64,000 nucleotides of DNA from Prostheceraeus crozeri. Lineage: Eukaryota > Platyhelminthes > Polycladida > Euryleptidae. Positions 50,080-60,035 of the stretch are shown one piece after another. The notes under the pieces were generated by a model. It searched no databases, had not been told where the DNA came from, and saw only the letters and a list, made by a program, of their open reading frames with translations. The stretch is taken from positions 26,808 to 90,807 of the forward strand of contig CAJQUW010000464.1 in assembly GCA_907163375.1 (NCBI GenBank). The letters run 5' to 3'. Numbering within the stretch: the stretch's first letter is position 1; the number at the start of each line of letters is the position of its first letter. The position numbers and the translations under genes are program-made.

Positions 50080-53000
50080 ATCCCCCACTTCACTTCAACA
50101 CACAACACATGACTCAACCCAAATCTCAATACTGCGCTCCTTGTTCCCAAAATCACAGTGCAGTCTACCACAACGGCCCACAACCCCGAATTCACCCGAA
50201 CTCATCCCCCACTCACACCCGCTACCATCCATCCGTGACACCCCAACAAGCCTGCCCCGCCAAATCCAACACATTTCCCGCCACACCCAATCCCCTCCAA
50301 ACACTCCACCCACAACCAAAATGACATACCACCACTCCCCCCACAGCCATATTTCCCATTCTGCCCAAATACCACTCCAACAAAAATTCACACCCCGCCA
50401 CCCACAAACGCAATACACCATTGTCGGGCCACATCTTCGTGCCCACGCCACCCTCCTTCACACCCGCAGCAATCCACCAACCACGCAGCGACTATCACAA
50501 CTCGCCTATCGCGGTGCAGCTCCAAGTTGCCTACCAATTCCCTATACCCGCACCTCGACATCCACCCACTACATCCATCAACCACATCCAGAACGACAGG
50601 ACATCAGAACCCAACCCCCCACCCTGGCTCCACAAGGTCCGACCCTTACACCCTCCCCCGACTATGCTACAACCGCGATCCCTCTTCCTCTTTCCCATAT
50701 CGCCCCGGCTGCCAGGCATCACCCTCCCTCCCACCTCTAGGCCCCTTAGCCGCCCCCCCGACGCGCAAAACAACCAATCCCCCCTAAACACTACAACACC
50801 TGGCACATAACCCCCCCACAACACTACTACGGAACACCAAACTACCCACCACATCCCAAACCCAAACCAGCTTCGAATGGGCCACAACAGCCCCACACCA
50901 AATATAAACGAACTCCCTACCTACATAATCCCACGTCCGATAAACACCCCCCCTCCTTCGCGCACTCCACCCACCATAATCCTGCTTACGCAATCGCGGC
51001 ACCCCTCAAGCCAGACGCCCAGACCCCAATCACCCCCATGCTGCCCACAACCACCCCCTAGCCACCCAGATCTCCACCCCGACCCATCCACCACCCTCCC
51101 CAGCCCTCCTCCACCACCACCCACCCAACTACCACAATATACCTAAGACCAATACCACATCCACTCCACCCACCGGCACTACCCCACCAGTCTGCTCACC
51201 TAACCACCATCCCCAACACTCCATCCAAACCACACACCCGATCCACCCACCTTACCCCACCCCAAGGCCCACTCCCATCCACCCTCCCTAAACCACTCCA
51301 ACCACACCTACCACTCGTCCCCCCACACCCAAGTCCCCCGAGCTCACCCTACTGTACTCTCCTCCAGCCACACCAACCACCCACACAACCATGCTTCCAA
51401 GCAAAACTCCCCCCACCACCAACGCCAAACAACCCTCAACCCCCCAACACACACTGCCACCCTAACTCTGACATTGCCATCTCCCCTCCAAGTCTAAACG
51501 CCCGCACCCACACGTACGCCCATAATGTCGATCTCCCACACCCAATCCTCTCACACCCCCGCCCTACTTAATGCCAAACACCACCACAAACCCCACCAAC
51601 CCCCCCCCCCCGGCTTTTTTTGCACCCACCCCACCCACCTACAACACGCCACATCCAACCGACCAGTTTTGAAGGTTAAACAAACCACCCCAACTCACCC
51701 CCACACCAAGCACATCACCCCTCACCAGCCAACAACGTCACCATCCTCACAAACCACACCAATACCCCGATCGCCTCCCCCACACTCACTCCCAACACGC
51801 ATTGCCTACTCCCACCCAATCAACCGCCACCACGCCCCCTCCCGAAGTCTTTGCGTCCACTATCCACCATACCAACTGCAAACAACATTTTGTCTCCGGC
51901 CACCCATAACCCCACCATCACCGCGTCCGCCATCACAACCCACAATCGCCCACACCCCCCACTCTTCTCACGCGCCCCGAACCTCCTCCCCACTCACCAC
52001 TTCATCCAGACCCCACTGCACCTACCGCATTCACATCACCATCGCCCACAAGCCCAAAGTCGCCAACACCCTAACCCCCCCTTCTCGCACAAACCACTCT
52101 CACCATCCCACCACCCCCACATACACGCCACCATTCCCACACCGCCAAACCACCCACCACCACCAACCCCCCCCAAACACACAGCCCCGCCATCCAACTC
52201 ACAACCCACCCACCCACCCAAACGACCAGCCTCAACACCACAACCCCCCATGCAACAATATCAGTGCTACGCAAACACCCTCCGTGTAGCATACCTCCCA
52301 CCCAGCTACCACGAAGCCCGAAGACCAAAACACCACCAAACACCCCCAAAAAAACCCCTTGGCCTAACCGAAAACGAGATAACACCCAACCTACCGAACT
52401 CTCGCCACCCCAATCCACATTCACTGCCCTCAACAACCACCAAACGCCCCACCAACTCCATCCCAACGAACCACCCCACCTCCACACTCCCCACCCACCA
52501 CACTCACACCCCCTCCACCCAAACAACACCCCAAAACCCAACACCCCCCCCAACAACTCACCCGCCAACCTACACTACAACCCACGACCAACACACCAAA
52601 CAACGGCACAACTTCGACATACCCACTCACTCGCGGTACCCGCTCTCCAACACCCCCCGTCAACACGCCTCTTAGCCCATCTCCCCTACCCTGGGACAAT
52701 CCCCTCTCGCGCAATGTCCGCACAAGGTCACAGTGCCGACTTGGGTCCCATCCTCCTCTGCAGACTGCAGATGCCAATCGGAAGGCGCCCACACCCCACC
52801 GAAGGGAACGGCACTCACCACCTCACACCACGGCCTGCAGGGCAGAAGGATGACTAATCTCCCCATCCTAGCGGCAACTGACCTCTCCCGATCGCACCAC
52901 TCTGCAGCCGGCCAACCCACCGACAGCCATCTGGATGCCAAGTCCACACCAACCACCAACCTAGGCTCACACAACGATCACCCGCCCGCCCCCAATCAAA

Positions 53001-54735
53001 CTCAAAAAACACTCGCTAGCTGACGTTGAGGGTGTCGTTAACATTCCGATCATCCGCAATGGCGACATCTCAGCTCCGACCACGCGCCATCCAAACAAGT
53101 CCCCCACTGCTTTCGGCTGGCGGGGCGCGGGTACAAGTTTGCGAATCACGCCCACAGTAGACACTCAAACGCTGTCGCTCGCTAGCCAAGCCGCCCTTAA
53201 GGATTGCGCTGTGTGCATCGCGTCCTCCGGTCCAATGCTCCTCCAAGCGGGGTCGGCAGACGCGGTTGCGGACGCATCCGCACCCCAAGCTACCACCTGA
53301 TCGACCTCCACCTCGATGACACACCTTCTCCGCAGCTGAGTGTCCGCCAACCTACGCCGTGATCAGGCCTTTCAACCGAGATGGCGGCCCACAGAGCGTA
53401 TACAGCTGAGGCGCGCCGCAAGGGCACCCTCCTACCGGCGTTTCATCCCCACTCCAACAAATATTTGGTACTGCCCCTGTAGTCGCGCGACAAGTGCGCC
53501 ATAAGGCCCTAGCCCGGCTGGTTGTGCAGGCCAGCCGCCATCCATACTGGGGGGCTCCGCTTACCAACCGCATGCGCCTTAGCACTTACCCATATCCTCC
53601 GAAGCCTCCACTCGCAATCCCCACTCGGCACCCCTCTGAAACCAATCCTTGCGGGAAGGGGGACTTCTCCTGGCCATCACCTCCCAACACGTCCGCTAAA
53701 GCCCAATGTCGCTGCGGCGCCCAACCCCATCCAGCCACATACTCCAGACCCACTCCGGCCTCACGTTTCGTGCTACCCACACTGGCTCGCTAGACTCGGC
53801 GGCCGCCCGACAATTCGAGCGCACTATAGTCAGCATGGCACACGCCCGAGGCTCCGCGCCAACCTTTCCCGTACCTACCTTGCCTTCGCCGACCCCAGGC
53901 GTCAACGTACATGCGCTATGCCCACTCGGGGTGTGTTGGTTAGGGGTTTGAGGTGTGGTTTTGCCTTAACCACGAGTCTGCCCAAGGAAACACCACCATC
54001 CCCGGCCTCCCCGCCCCACCCCCCCCAAGATTGGGTGGGTTTCTCTCCCATCCTTGGGTCTACTGCTATCACACCCTTCTCGCTCCGTCCAGTCCAACAC
54101 CCACCTCGTGTCTCCATCCCGCTTACACACCTGTTAATGGGTTGGGGGGTGTGGGAGGAGGCTCTGGGGGTGCGGGCGCCATCGCCAGAGCCAACATGTG
54201 GGTCCCCGGGCTGTCGACCCGTCTCAGGTGCATCGCACATAATCGAACACCCCTCCGCCGGCTCACCACCCGCTCGGACCCAAGAGCCTCACTCACCCTA
54301 TCACCTCGCACATAGGCGGCTATGGGCTGCTTAGGGCGTCAGACCCACAAGTGTCCATGGTGGCACGGCACCAACCGACTACTGCACATGTCGGTGGCCC
54401 CATCATCAAAGCGGGCTAGCCCACGGAGTACGCTGCCGTATCAACCAAAAACAACTAGCCCATTTTCCCCCACCTATTCGGAGTGGGCCGACCCGCAAAC
54501 ACGCCAAACTAGCAAGAAGCCGACATCCAATCCTACTCCACAAGGGGATCCAGCTGCAACCCAAACCCAAGCGGCCAGCCCTCTGGGTGTGCTGAGGCGT
54601 AGCCATCTCTTCTCGGGCCAACCCCAGACAACAGACCGTCCAACAGGTACGCACGCCGCCATGCTACCATACGCCCGAAACCTAACTGAGCCTACCAATC
54701 CCGGTGTCCTCCGAGCCACCCACCCCTGTATCCCC
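50080..54735. other. Anomalous block 2: A/C-rich then GC-rich, probable artefact
   Basis: From about 50080 to 52660 the + strand is almost only C and A (52141-52200 has 3 G and 2 T). From about 52700 to 54735 it is GC-rich and mixed. Long open frames arise simply because T is scarce; their products are Pro/Thr/His-rich with no domain. The block sits between the ATPase 5' end and the truncated tail of the next gene and has no counterpart elsewhere in the window. I judge it non-element sequence, probably low-quality read or misjoin. Confidence 0.65.
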
Positions 54736-55065
54736 AATAGTTTGCCTCACGGCAGGAGCTATCATTGGAAGTATTGCTGAAAGGAAACCGCCCTTTTGTG
54801 TTAGAGTTTTCCTCTTTCTTTGAAGGGTGACTTTAGGATTGGAGATGAAACGCAATTTCGTAGCATATCGCTTAAGTAACTTTCGTTGTTTTGGCGCTAA
54901 TTTCTTCGTCCTCAACTTCCTCACATGAGAAATAATTTCACAAATGAATTTATCGTTAGCATGTCGTATAGCATTGTATCGCTGATTTGCTTTCATTCGT
55001 CGGAGAGCTTGAATGGCTGAAGAAAACTTTTGACTTTTACGTTTCGTCATTTTACGTTTCGCCAT
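54735..55065 (-). CDS. Basic protein with GGFL tail, C-terminus lost
   Basis: MAKRKMTKRKSQKFSS... Lys/Arg-rich helices (RYNAIRHANDKFICEIISHVRKL), then LTQKGGFLSAILPMIAPAVRQTIG. A basic body ending in a Gly-rich hydrophobic GGFL segment is typical of a short Polinton/adintovirus protein, thought by analogy to be a core or membrane-active virion protein. Homology to the expected hydrophobic end stops near 54735, at the edge of anomalous block 2. Confidence 0.7.
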
Positions 55066-55116
55066 TTTCCGTGTTAGTCTTTGCTAAAACCTATCTTTAC
55101 CACATTTGCATAGGTA

Positions 55117-55446
55117 CTAACTATTGCGACATAAGTGACACTCGAAATGAGCAATATCACAGTGGTTACATTGGCAAAGTTGAATGCAATTACGTATGAA
55201 ACAGCGTTGACAAAAAGCATGCTTACATCTCTTGAAGATGCGCTTTTCATTTCCATCCTTTCGCTTACATACATCGCAACACATAGTTTCACCGTTACTG
55301 ATGTCTATAGCAAGTCTTTTTGAAGATATGAATTTGCTAGCCTTTTCTAAATAATAGACGCATGTACAGAAGGAATATACTTCGAGAGTGAGCAGACATA
55401 GCTCGAAAACCAGTTGTGCTACAATCAAGTACCACTGCATTTTCAA
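55117..55446 (-). CDS. Membrane-anchored RING-like protein
   Basis: 109 aa. Residues 1-30 form a hydrophobic signal-anchor (WYLIVAQLVFELCLLTLEV). Residues 55-109 carry a Cys/His array: CCDVC, FKRCKHAFCQRC and CQCNHC...CHLC, matching a RING-type cross-brace (C-x2-C, C-x-H-x2-C-x2-C, C-x2-C). RING proteins usually act as ubiquitin ligases. No break is visible. Possibly a host-interaction gene; family not recognised beyond the fold. Confidence 0.6.
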   Translation of the reverse strand: MKMQWYLIVAQLVFELCLLTLEVYSFCTCVYYLEKASKFISSKRLAIDISNGETMCCDVCKRKDGNEKRIFKRCKHAFCQRCFIRNCIQLCQCNHCDIAHFECHLCRNS

Positions 55447-55546
55447 TTTTTCTTTATGGAAAGTTGAATGTGAATATCTGAAATCGCTTCAATCACTAGA
55501 CTGCTACCATGATGGTTAAATGCGTTAAGACGTTCAGCAATTTTTA

Positions 55547-55852
55547 TCATATGTCTTTTAAAAAATTCTTGGGGTGATCTACCACTTCCATTGAGTAAGA
55601 AGCAAAATGGAAAGAGCGACTTTCCACCTCTTCCTTTCCAAAATGACTAAACTTAATTTTCGCAACTAATCGCGCCATGATAATGCTATCAGAGAATGTA
55701 TTCATTAACTCTAGAAATAGAGTGCTAGCATCATCGACCACTGCTTCGATGTCGGTCTCATCTTTATGAAATTTTATCACATAATCTTGAACAGCTCCTT
55801 TTAAACTTTGCCTATGAAAACGTAATGTTCCGCAGTCGTTTGAGAAAGACAT
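55547..55852 (-). CDS. 101-aa protein of unknown function
   Basis: MSFSNDCGTLRFHRQSL... with IIMARLVAKIKFSHFGKEE and a C-terminal SFHFASYSMEVVDHPKNF. No family recognised. The frame is well formed and in register with neighbouring minus-strand genes; its start lies close to the end of the signal-anchor frame. Support is moderate, resting on length and composition. Confidence 0.5.
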   Translation of the reverse strand: MSFSNDCGTLRFHRQSLKGAVQDYVIKFHKDETDIEAVVDDASTLFLELMNTFSDSIIMARLVAKIKFSHFGKEEVESRSFHFASYSMEVVDHPKNFLKDI

Positions 55853-56130
55853 GATCGCCCTTTATCTAACCCATCCATTGCATGAAAACAACAACTCTTC
55901 TCATAGTAACATTTATTGAATAACGGTAACAAGCATGCATTATAAATCAATGGTTTGAAAGAGATAAAATAGATACAGCTGATAACTATCATACAGCGAG
56001 CAATGATAACCATACAGGACTTTGGCAGTGTTGAGGTAAGGAGGAAAGAAGCATTGGTTATGAACGTAGCTACTACAACGAACAGACAAAATAGGAACAC
56101 ACAAATCCTTAAAACGTTTCGTGACTTCAT
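55801..56130 (-). CDS. Signal-anchor Cys-rich small protein
   Basis: MKSRNVLRICVFLFCLFVVVA is a textbook signal peptide or anchor (basic start, hydrophobic core). A second hydrophobic stretch (VIIARCMIVISCIYFI) and several Cys (NKCYYEKSCC) follow. It overlaps the end of the exonuclease frame and the start of the 101-aa frame, so one boundary here is probably wrong. No family recognised. Confidence 0.4.
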   Translation of the reverse strand: MKSRNVLRICVFLFCLFVVVATFITNASFLLTSTLPKSCMVIIARCMIVISCIYFISFKPLIYNACLLPLFNKCYYEKSCCFHAMDGLDKGRSCLSQTTAEHYVFIGKV

Positions 56131-56488
56131 GATAATGTTGATTCACTCTACTATCCCAAGGCGGGAGCAAAATATCATCAATGATTAGATTGGGAAATAC
56201 TTTCCTCTCCTTACCAGGATTATTACAAAAGATGCGTATAACATTGAAAGCAGCTAACCATCGTTTAAAGTCAATAAGAAGAGCACTTTCACAAGAAAAG
56301 CCATAGTCTTGCAAATATTTCAGATTAAGTCCATGAATGTGTTTTCTCGCCCATTGATCAACATTGGGATCGCAGTTGGCATGTTGATGATAGACACTAA
56401 CAATCTGATATGTCCAATTGTTCATAGCAATAGCACTGAGCTCCTGTACAGGTTCACCCTCACAATCCATAAAAATGATGATAGAAGC
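55940..56488 (-). CDS. DEDD-type (DnaQ-like) exonuclease, 5' exon not found
   Basis: The frame opens at a splice-acceptor-like TTTTAG at 56489 with the hydrophobic strand SIIIFMDCEGEPVQELSAIA, then HANCDPNVDQWARKHIHGLNLKYL, ALLIDFKRWL and LLPPWDSRVNQHYHEV. DxE in a buried strand, then IHGL and later Asp/His are the order of DEDDh 3'-5' exonucleases. An ATG exists at 56470, giving 176 aa, but the strand before it looks structural. Residues after about RFKD look unlike the domain and may be intronic. Role could be RNA or DNA trimming; inference. Confidence 0.55.
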   Translation of the reverse strand, partial: ASIIIFMDCEGEPVQELSAIAMNNWTYQIVSVYHQHANCDPNVDQWARKHIHGLNLKYLQDYGFSCESALLIDFKRWLAAFNVIRIFCNNPGKERKVFPNLIIDDILLPPWDSRVNQHYHEVTKRFKDLCVPILSVRCSSYVHNQCFFPPYLNTAKVLYGYHCSLYDSYQLYLFYLFQTIDL

Positions 56489-56522
56489 CTAAAACGGAAA
56501 TTTACACATCTAAGGAAACGTT

Positions 56523-56648
56523 CTATAACATATTACAAAATGAAGAATTACATCGATGCTTTTCACGACAAAATACACAAATGATATGATGGCAACGAAG
56601 AAGTAAAATGTATCTAATAAGACCACGTCTACGACACTCAAAGCACAT
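56523..56648 (-). CDS. Mini RING-like 42-aa protein
   Basis: Start chosen at MCFECRRRGLIRYILLLRCH. The ligands are CFEC, RCHHIICVFC and HRCNSSFC, a compact RING-like pattern resembling that of the membrane RING at 55117-55446. A longer open frame upstream overlaps the 235-aa gene. It could also be the exon preceding the exonuclease. Confidence 0.4.
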   Translation of the reverse strand: MCFECRRRGLIRYILLLRCHHIICVFCREKHRCNSSFCNML

Positions 56649-56682
56649 AAGCGAATTGTCATAGGGTAGAGTTAGGAAAGGA

Positions 56683-57458
56683 CTAGCAATTCTCCTTCTT
56701 TGATTTGCGTTTTGATGTAGCATTCTTCTCCGACTTGCGCTTCGTACCACTGCTGTTAAGGATTTGATCAATTATGTCGTCCACGTTGGGTGGTTTCGGA
56801 ATATATAGGATGGATTCCATATGCATGGAGAGAGAGGCTATTTTATTATCCTTGTGTCGACCATAATATAGCCCATTCACTTTGAAAAGGATATCCCAAG
56901 TACCTTCTCCGAGCTCATCACATCTGATGGGTATTGATTGATCTCCCTCCTTCTTATAGTAAGTACACCAATGTGATACCGGTAGGCAAATGTGATTACC
57001 ATCCCAAATCTTTCTATAGGGAGTATCCTTGTCATCTCTCGCCTTCCACTCTTGAGCAAGAGGAGTAGGAATGTCCATATTTAATGTCACATACTCCTCA
57101 ATAATATCAAGTTGGTGGCGAATGTACGGACTCACGGGGATCAGTATGTAGTCCCCATACTGATTGCGCATTATCTTGACATCCGTGGAAGGGAGCATTC
57201 CCGTTTGGAGTACTACGCTATGATCGCCATAACGCAAGACTTGTTTAAATTTACGCTGTAGCGGTGTAGGATTATGTACCTTGGTTGTTTCTTCCACTGG
57301 CCTCAGTTGTAGATGATCTGACCGTAGCGAACCTTGTAACGTTTGACCGCCATTTTGTCCTACTAGTGCAGCAGATGGAGTAGATGCCTGAAAATGAAAA
57401 AAGATTGTATTAAGTTTACGTTCAAGGGAGGAGAGGGAGGGAAGTAGCGACTTACCAT
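56683..57458 (-). CDS. Conserved 235-aa Polinton protein, spliced
   Basis: Predicted exon 1 is the ATG alone (57456-57458), the intron is 57388-57455 (GTAAGT...TTTTCATTTTCAG) and exon 2 is 57387-56683, 235 codons in frame. Motifs: VLRYGDHSVVLQTGMLPS, YGDYILIPVSPYIRHQLD, KIWDGNHICLPVSHWCTYY and GLYYGRHKDNKIASLSMH, with a Lys-rich tail. It looks like a family found in other Polintons, but no function is known to me. The exon plan copies that of the polymerase gene. Confidence 0.75.
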
Positions 57459-57563
57459 TTTAGTTGGATAATAGAACAGGGAACTAGAGAGAGAGAGAGA
57501 AAATGTGCGTCCGTCACTCGTGTGATTCAACGATGGAATGATTCTCACTGTGGAAGGCTCGCT

Positions 57564-57573
57564 ATTTATAAAG
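57564..57573 (-). promoter_or_regulatory. TATA box of the 235-aa gene
   Basis: On the minus strand CTTTATAAATAG, about 105 bp upstream of the ATG-only exon, a distance like that in the polymerase gene. Confidence 0.6.
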
Positions 57574-57639
57574 AAATGCTTGATTCTCATTGGATGATGA
57601 TCCTCATTGGACAATAACATCAAGCTGATTCCAAATCTG

Positions 57640-59001
57640 GCCTCCGTTTACCCATCCGAGCCTTCGTTTTGGTGCTACAGCCCAAAACGTCCCAAATTCT
57701 AACTCTGTCGTTTTTCGCCAATGTCCCAAAATCTTAAATGGCGTCTCACATCTAAACGAAGACAGATAGGAACAAGCCGATTCTTTCACTGAATTTGTCT
57801 CACTCTTAGCTTTCAAACGAGCTATCGCACGACAAAATCCGTCCACTAGAAGCCAAGATCGAAGCTAGCTGTCCAGAGGGGGGGGAGGTCAGTGAAATTT
57901 GATGAAAAATGTTTTGGTGACGGTCCCAGGTCGAAATTCCACACTTTGGAAAATTTTCAAAATTTTACCCATACAAAGCCACTCTGACACTTAGGATTTT
58001 TTCAGGTGAGCGAGCTCCGACCTAAAATCTTGTAACCGCTCTAACTTTTGGACGAAGACAGATATGAACAAGCCGTTTCTTTCACTGAATTTGTCTCACT
58101 CTTAGCTTTCAAACGAGCTATTGCACGACAAAATCCGTCCACTAGAAGCCAAGATCGAAGCAAGCTGTCCAGAGGGGGGGGGAGGTCAGTGAAATTTGAT
58201 GAAAAATGTTTTGGTGAAGGTCCCAGGTCGAAATTCCACACTTTGGAAAATTTTCAAAATTTTACCCATACAAAGTCACTCTGACACTTAGGATTTTTTC
58301 AGGTGAGCGAGCTCCGACCTAAAATCTTGTAACCGCTCTAACTTTTGAACGAAGACAGATAGGAACAAGCCGATTCTTTCACTGAATTTGTCTCACTCTT
58401 AGCTTTCAAACGAGCTATCGCACGACAAAATCCGTCCACTGGAAGCCAAAATCGAAGCAAGCTGTCCAGAGGGGGGGGACGTCAGCCGAAAATTTTTTCT
58501 CTCCGATTGACTTGAAACTCACCATACCGATGCAGAATTTCACGCTGAATCCGAATCTGACCTCCGTTTTCTCATCCGATGCTTCGTTTTGACGCTACAC
58601 ACCAAAACGTCCCAAATTCTAACTCTGTCGTTTTTCGAAAAATGTTGAAAATTTTTTCTCACCGATTGCCTTGAAACTCACCCTACCGATGCAGAATTTC
58701 ACGCTGAAAACGAATCCGACCTCCGTTTTCTCATCCGACCACTCCTTCCACTCGAAACAACCCATTTTACAACCCAACATTCAGCAGATTGCACGAAAAA
58801 CATCACACACTATAGCCTCAAGACTAATCCTGGCGGTCGCCCAAGTCCACCACGACCGACACTCTATCGTTCCAGAGGGGGGGGGACTCAGACCCGAAGC
58901 ACCACGGCGGCCGACCACGACACTCTGCCGTTCCAGAGGGGGGGGACGTGAGCGATGGCGGCCATCTTGCGCTATCTGGTGTTCGCCGTTTTCTTACTAC
59001 T
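57640..59001. repeat. Right terminal repeat array (B)
   Basis: Inverted copy of the left array, with about three 300-bp units (AGCT(A/T)GCTTCGATCTTGG complements near 57860, 58155 and 58458), then an extra partial repeat of the CCTCCGTTT(T/A)C region and the terminal segment ending CTTACTACT. It is shorter than the left array, so the inverted repeats are asymmetric in unit number. Confidence 0.9.
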
Positions 59002-59507
59002 TATGTGCCATAAGCCATGTGTGTAACTTCGTACCTGCAGATAGGCTTGGAAAGTCACATAACGCAAAAAGCCAACTCGAAGATGGTTTGATCAACTTAT
59101 ATTCATCAACACGTTTGAATTCTACGCATCTCTGCAGTGTAATAAAATCAATAAAATAGGTTTTCATCTTATTATTGACCTGGTTTACATATATTTCTTA
59201 GCAGCCTATATTGCCAAACAATTGACGTATTCGGCTATTGTGCTGTGACTCAGCTGACAACCTGTCGTCAGAGCGGCAATATCTTCCCATTTCTATCGAT
59301 GATAGAAATGTTAGATATCGTTGGTATGGGTTAAACTCGTCAATTCGATTGACTGTTATTTATGGACTGGAATCGTAAAAGATCAGTGAATAATGTACAT
59401 GCTTTAGTGCTAGCTGTGACCTGACTGAGACTTTCTGATCTTCGCGTTGTGGTGTTATGGCGACCCGGCCAAAACGACAATGCAAGACTGTTACAATCTC
59501 TCTCATG
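59002..59507. other. Host flank right of copy B
   Basis: About 500 bp of AT-rich sequence between the Polinton end and the palindrome. No gene and no matching target duplication seen. Confidence 0.6.
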
Positions 59508-60035
59508 AACATAGAAATAAACTGTTTATCTGAAGTTGACTAGAATCATAGAAATTGACAACAATAAAACCTCTAGAATGGAAATTAAGCTTCATGCAAT
59601 GCACAATAACGGCACATAAATCGCACGCATTTTAACTTAGATGCACCTGCCAACGTCTGTATCATTGGGTTAGAATCAGTCACATGAGTAAATCGAAGCT
59701 TTTCATTGGTTCTTCATGCCCCAACTTAGTTCCCTCGGATGTGCCGCGACCTTGAGTCAATTTCCATTCTAGCGAACTTCAGATAAACAGTTTATTTCTA
59801 TGACTAGAATGGAAATTGACTCAAGGTCGCGGCACATCCGAGGGAACTAAGTTGGGGCATTAAGAACCAATTAAAAGCTTCGAGTTACTCATGTGACTGA
59901 TTCTAACCCAATGATACAGACGTTGGCAGGTGCATCTAAGTTAAAATGCGTGCGATTTATGTGCCGTTATTGTGCATTGCATGAAGCTTAATTTCCATTC
60001 TAGAGGTTTTATTGTTGTCAATTTCTATGCTCATG
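59508..60035. repeat. Large nested palindrome upstream of piggyBac
   Basis: About 59573-59774 and 59804-60003 are inverted copies of about 200 bp, nearly identical (differences such as GGTTCTTCATG/CATTAAGAACC). Outside and between them GAAATAAACTGTTTATCTGAAG (59512) and its complement (59779) and CATAGAAATTGACAACAATA (59549) and its complement (60009) pair as well. The result is a snap-back of about 500 bp running into the start of the transposase. It may be a foldback element or a rearranged transposon end. Confidence 0.85.

Larger units (their letters stand above)
23868..59001 (+). mobile_element. Polinton/Maverick copy B with both ends
   Basis: Both ends carry the same inverted terminal sequence starting AGTAGTAAGAAAACGGCGAA (23868) and its complement (ending 59001); outside these points the flanks differ, which fixes the termini. 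The 5'-AG start suits the superfamily. It encodes polymerase, integrase, packaging ATPase, protease and capsid protein. No 6-bp target duplication is seen (GGCAAT left, TATGTG right). About 10 kb of the interval is anomalous sequence, so the true element is probably near 25 kb. Confidence 0.92.

Noticed and set aside
50060-54780. Many long frames on both strands
   Set aside because: Caused by lack of T (hence few stops) in A/C-rich and GC-rich anomalous sequence; products are Pro/Thr/His-rich without domains.
5390-59001. tRNA, rRNA or CRISPR array
   Set aside because: No cloverleaf with T-arm/anticodon pattern, no rRNA core words and no spacer-repeat array seen; the 300-bp repeats are terminal tandem units.
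23862-59007. 6-bp target duplication of copy B
   Set aside because: Flanking hexamers do not match at the AGTAGTAAG boundary or one to three bases inside.
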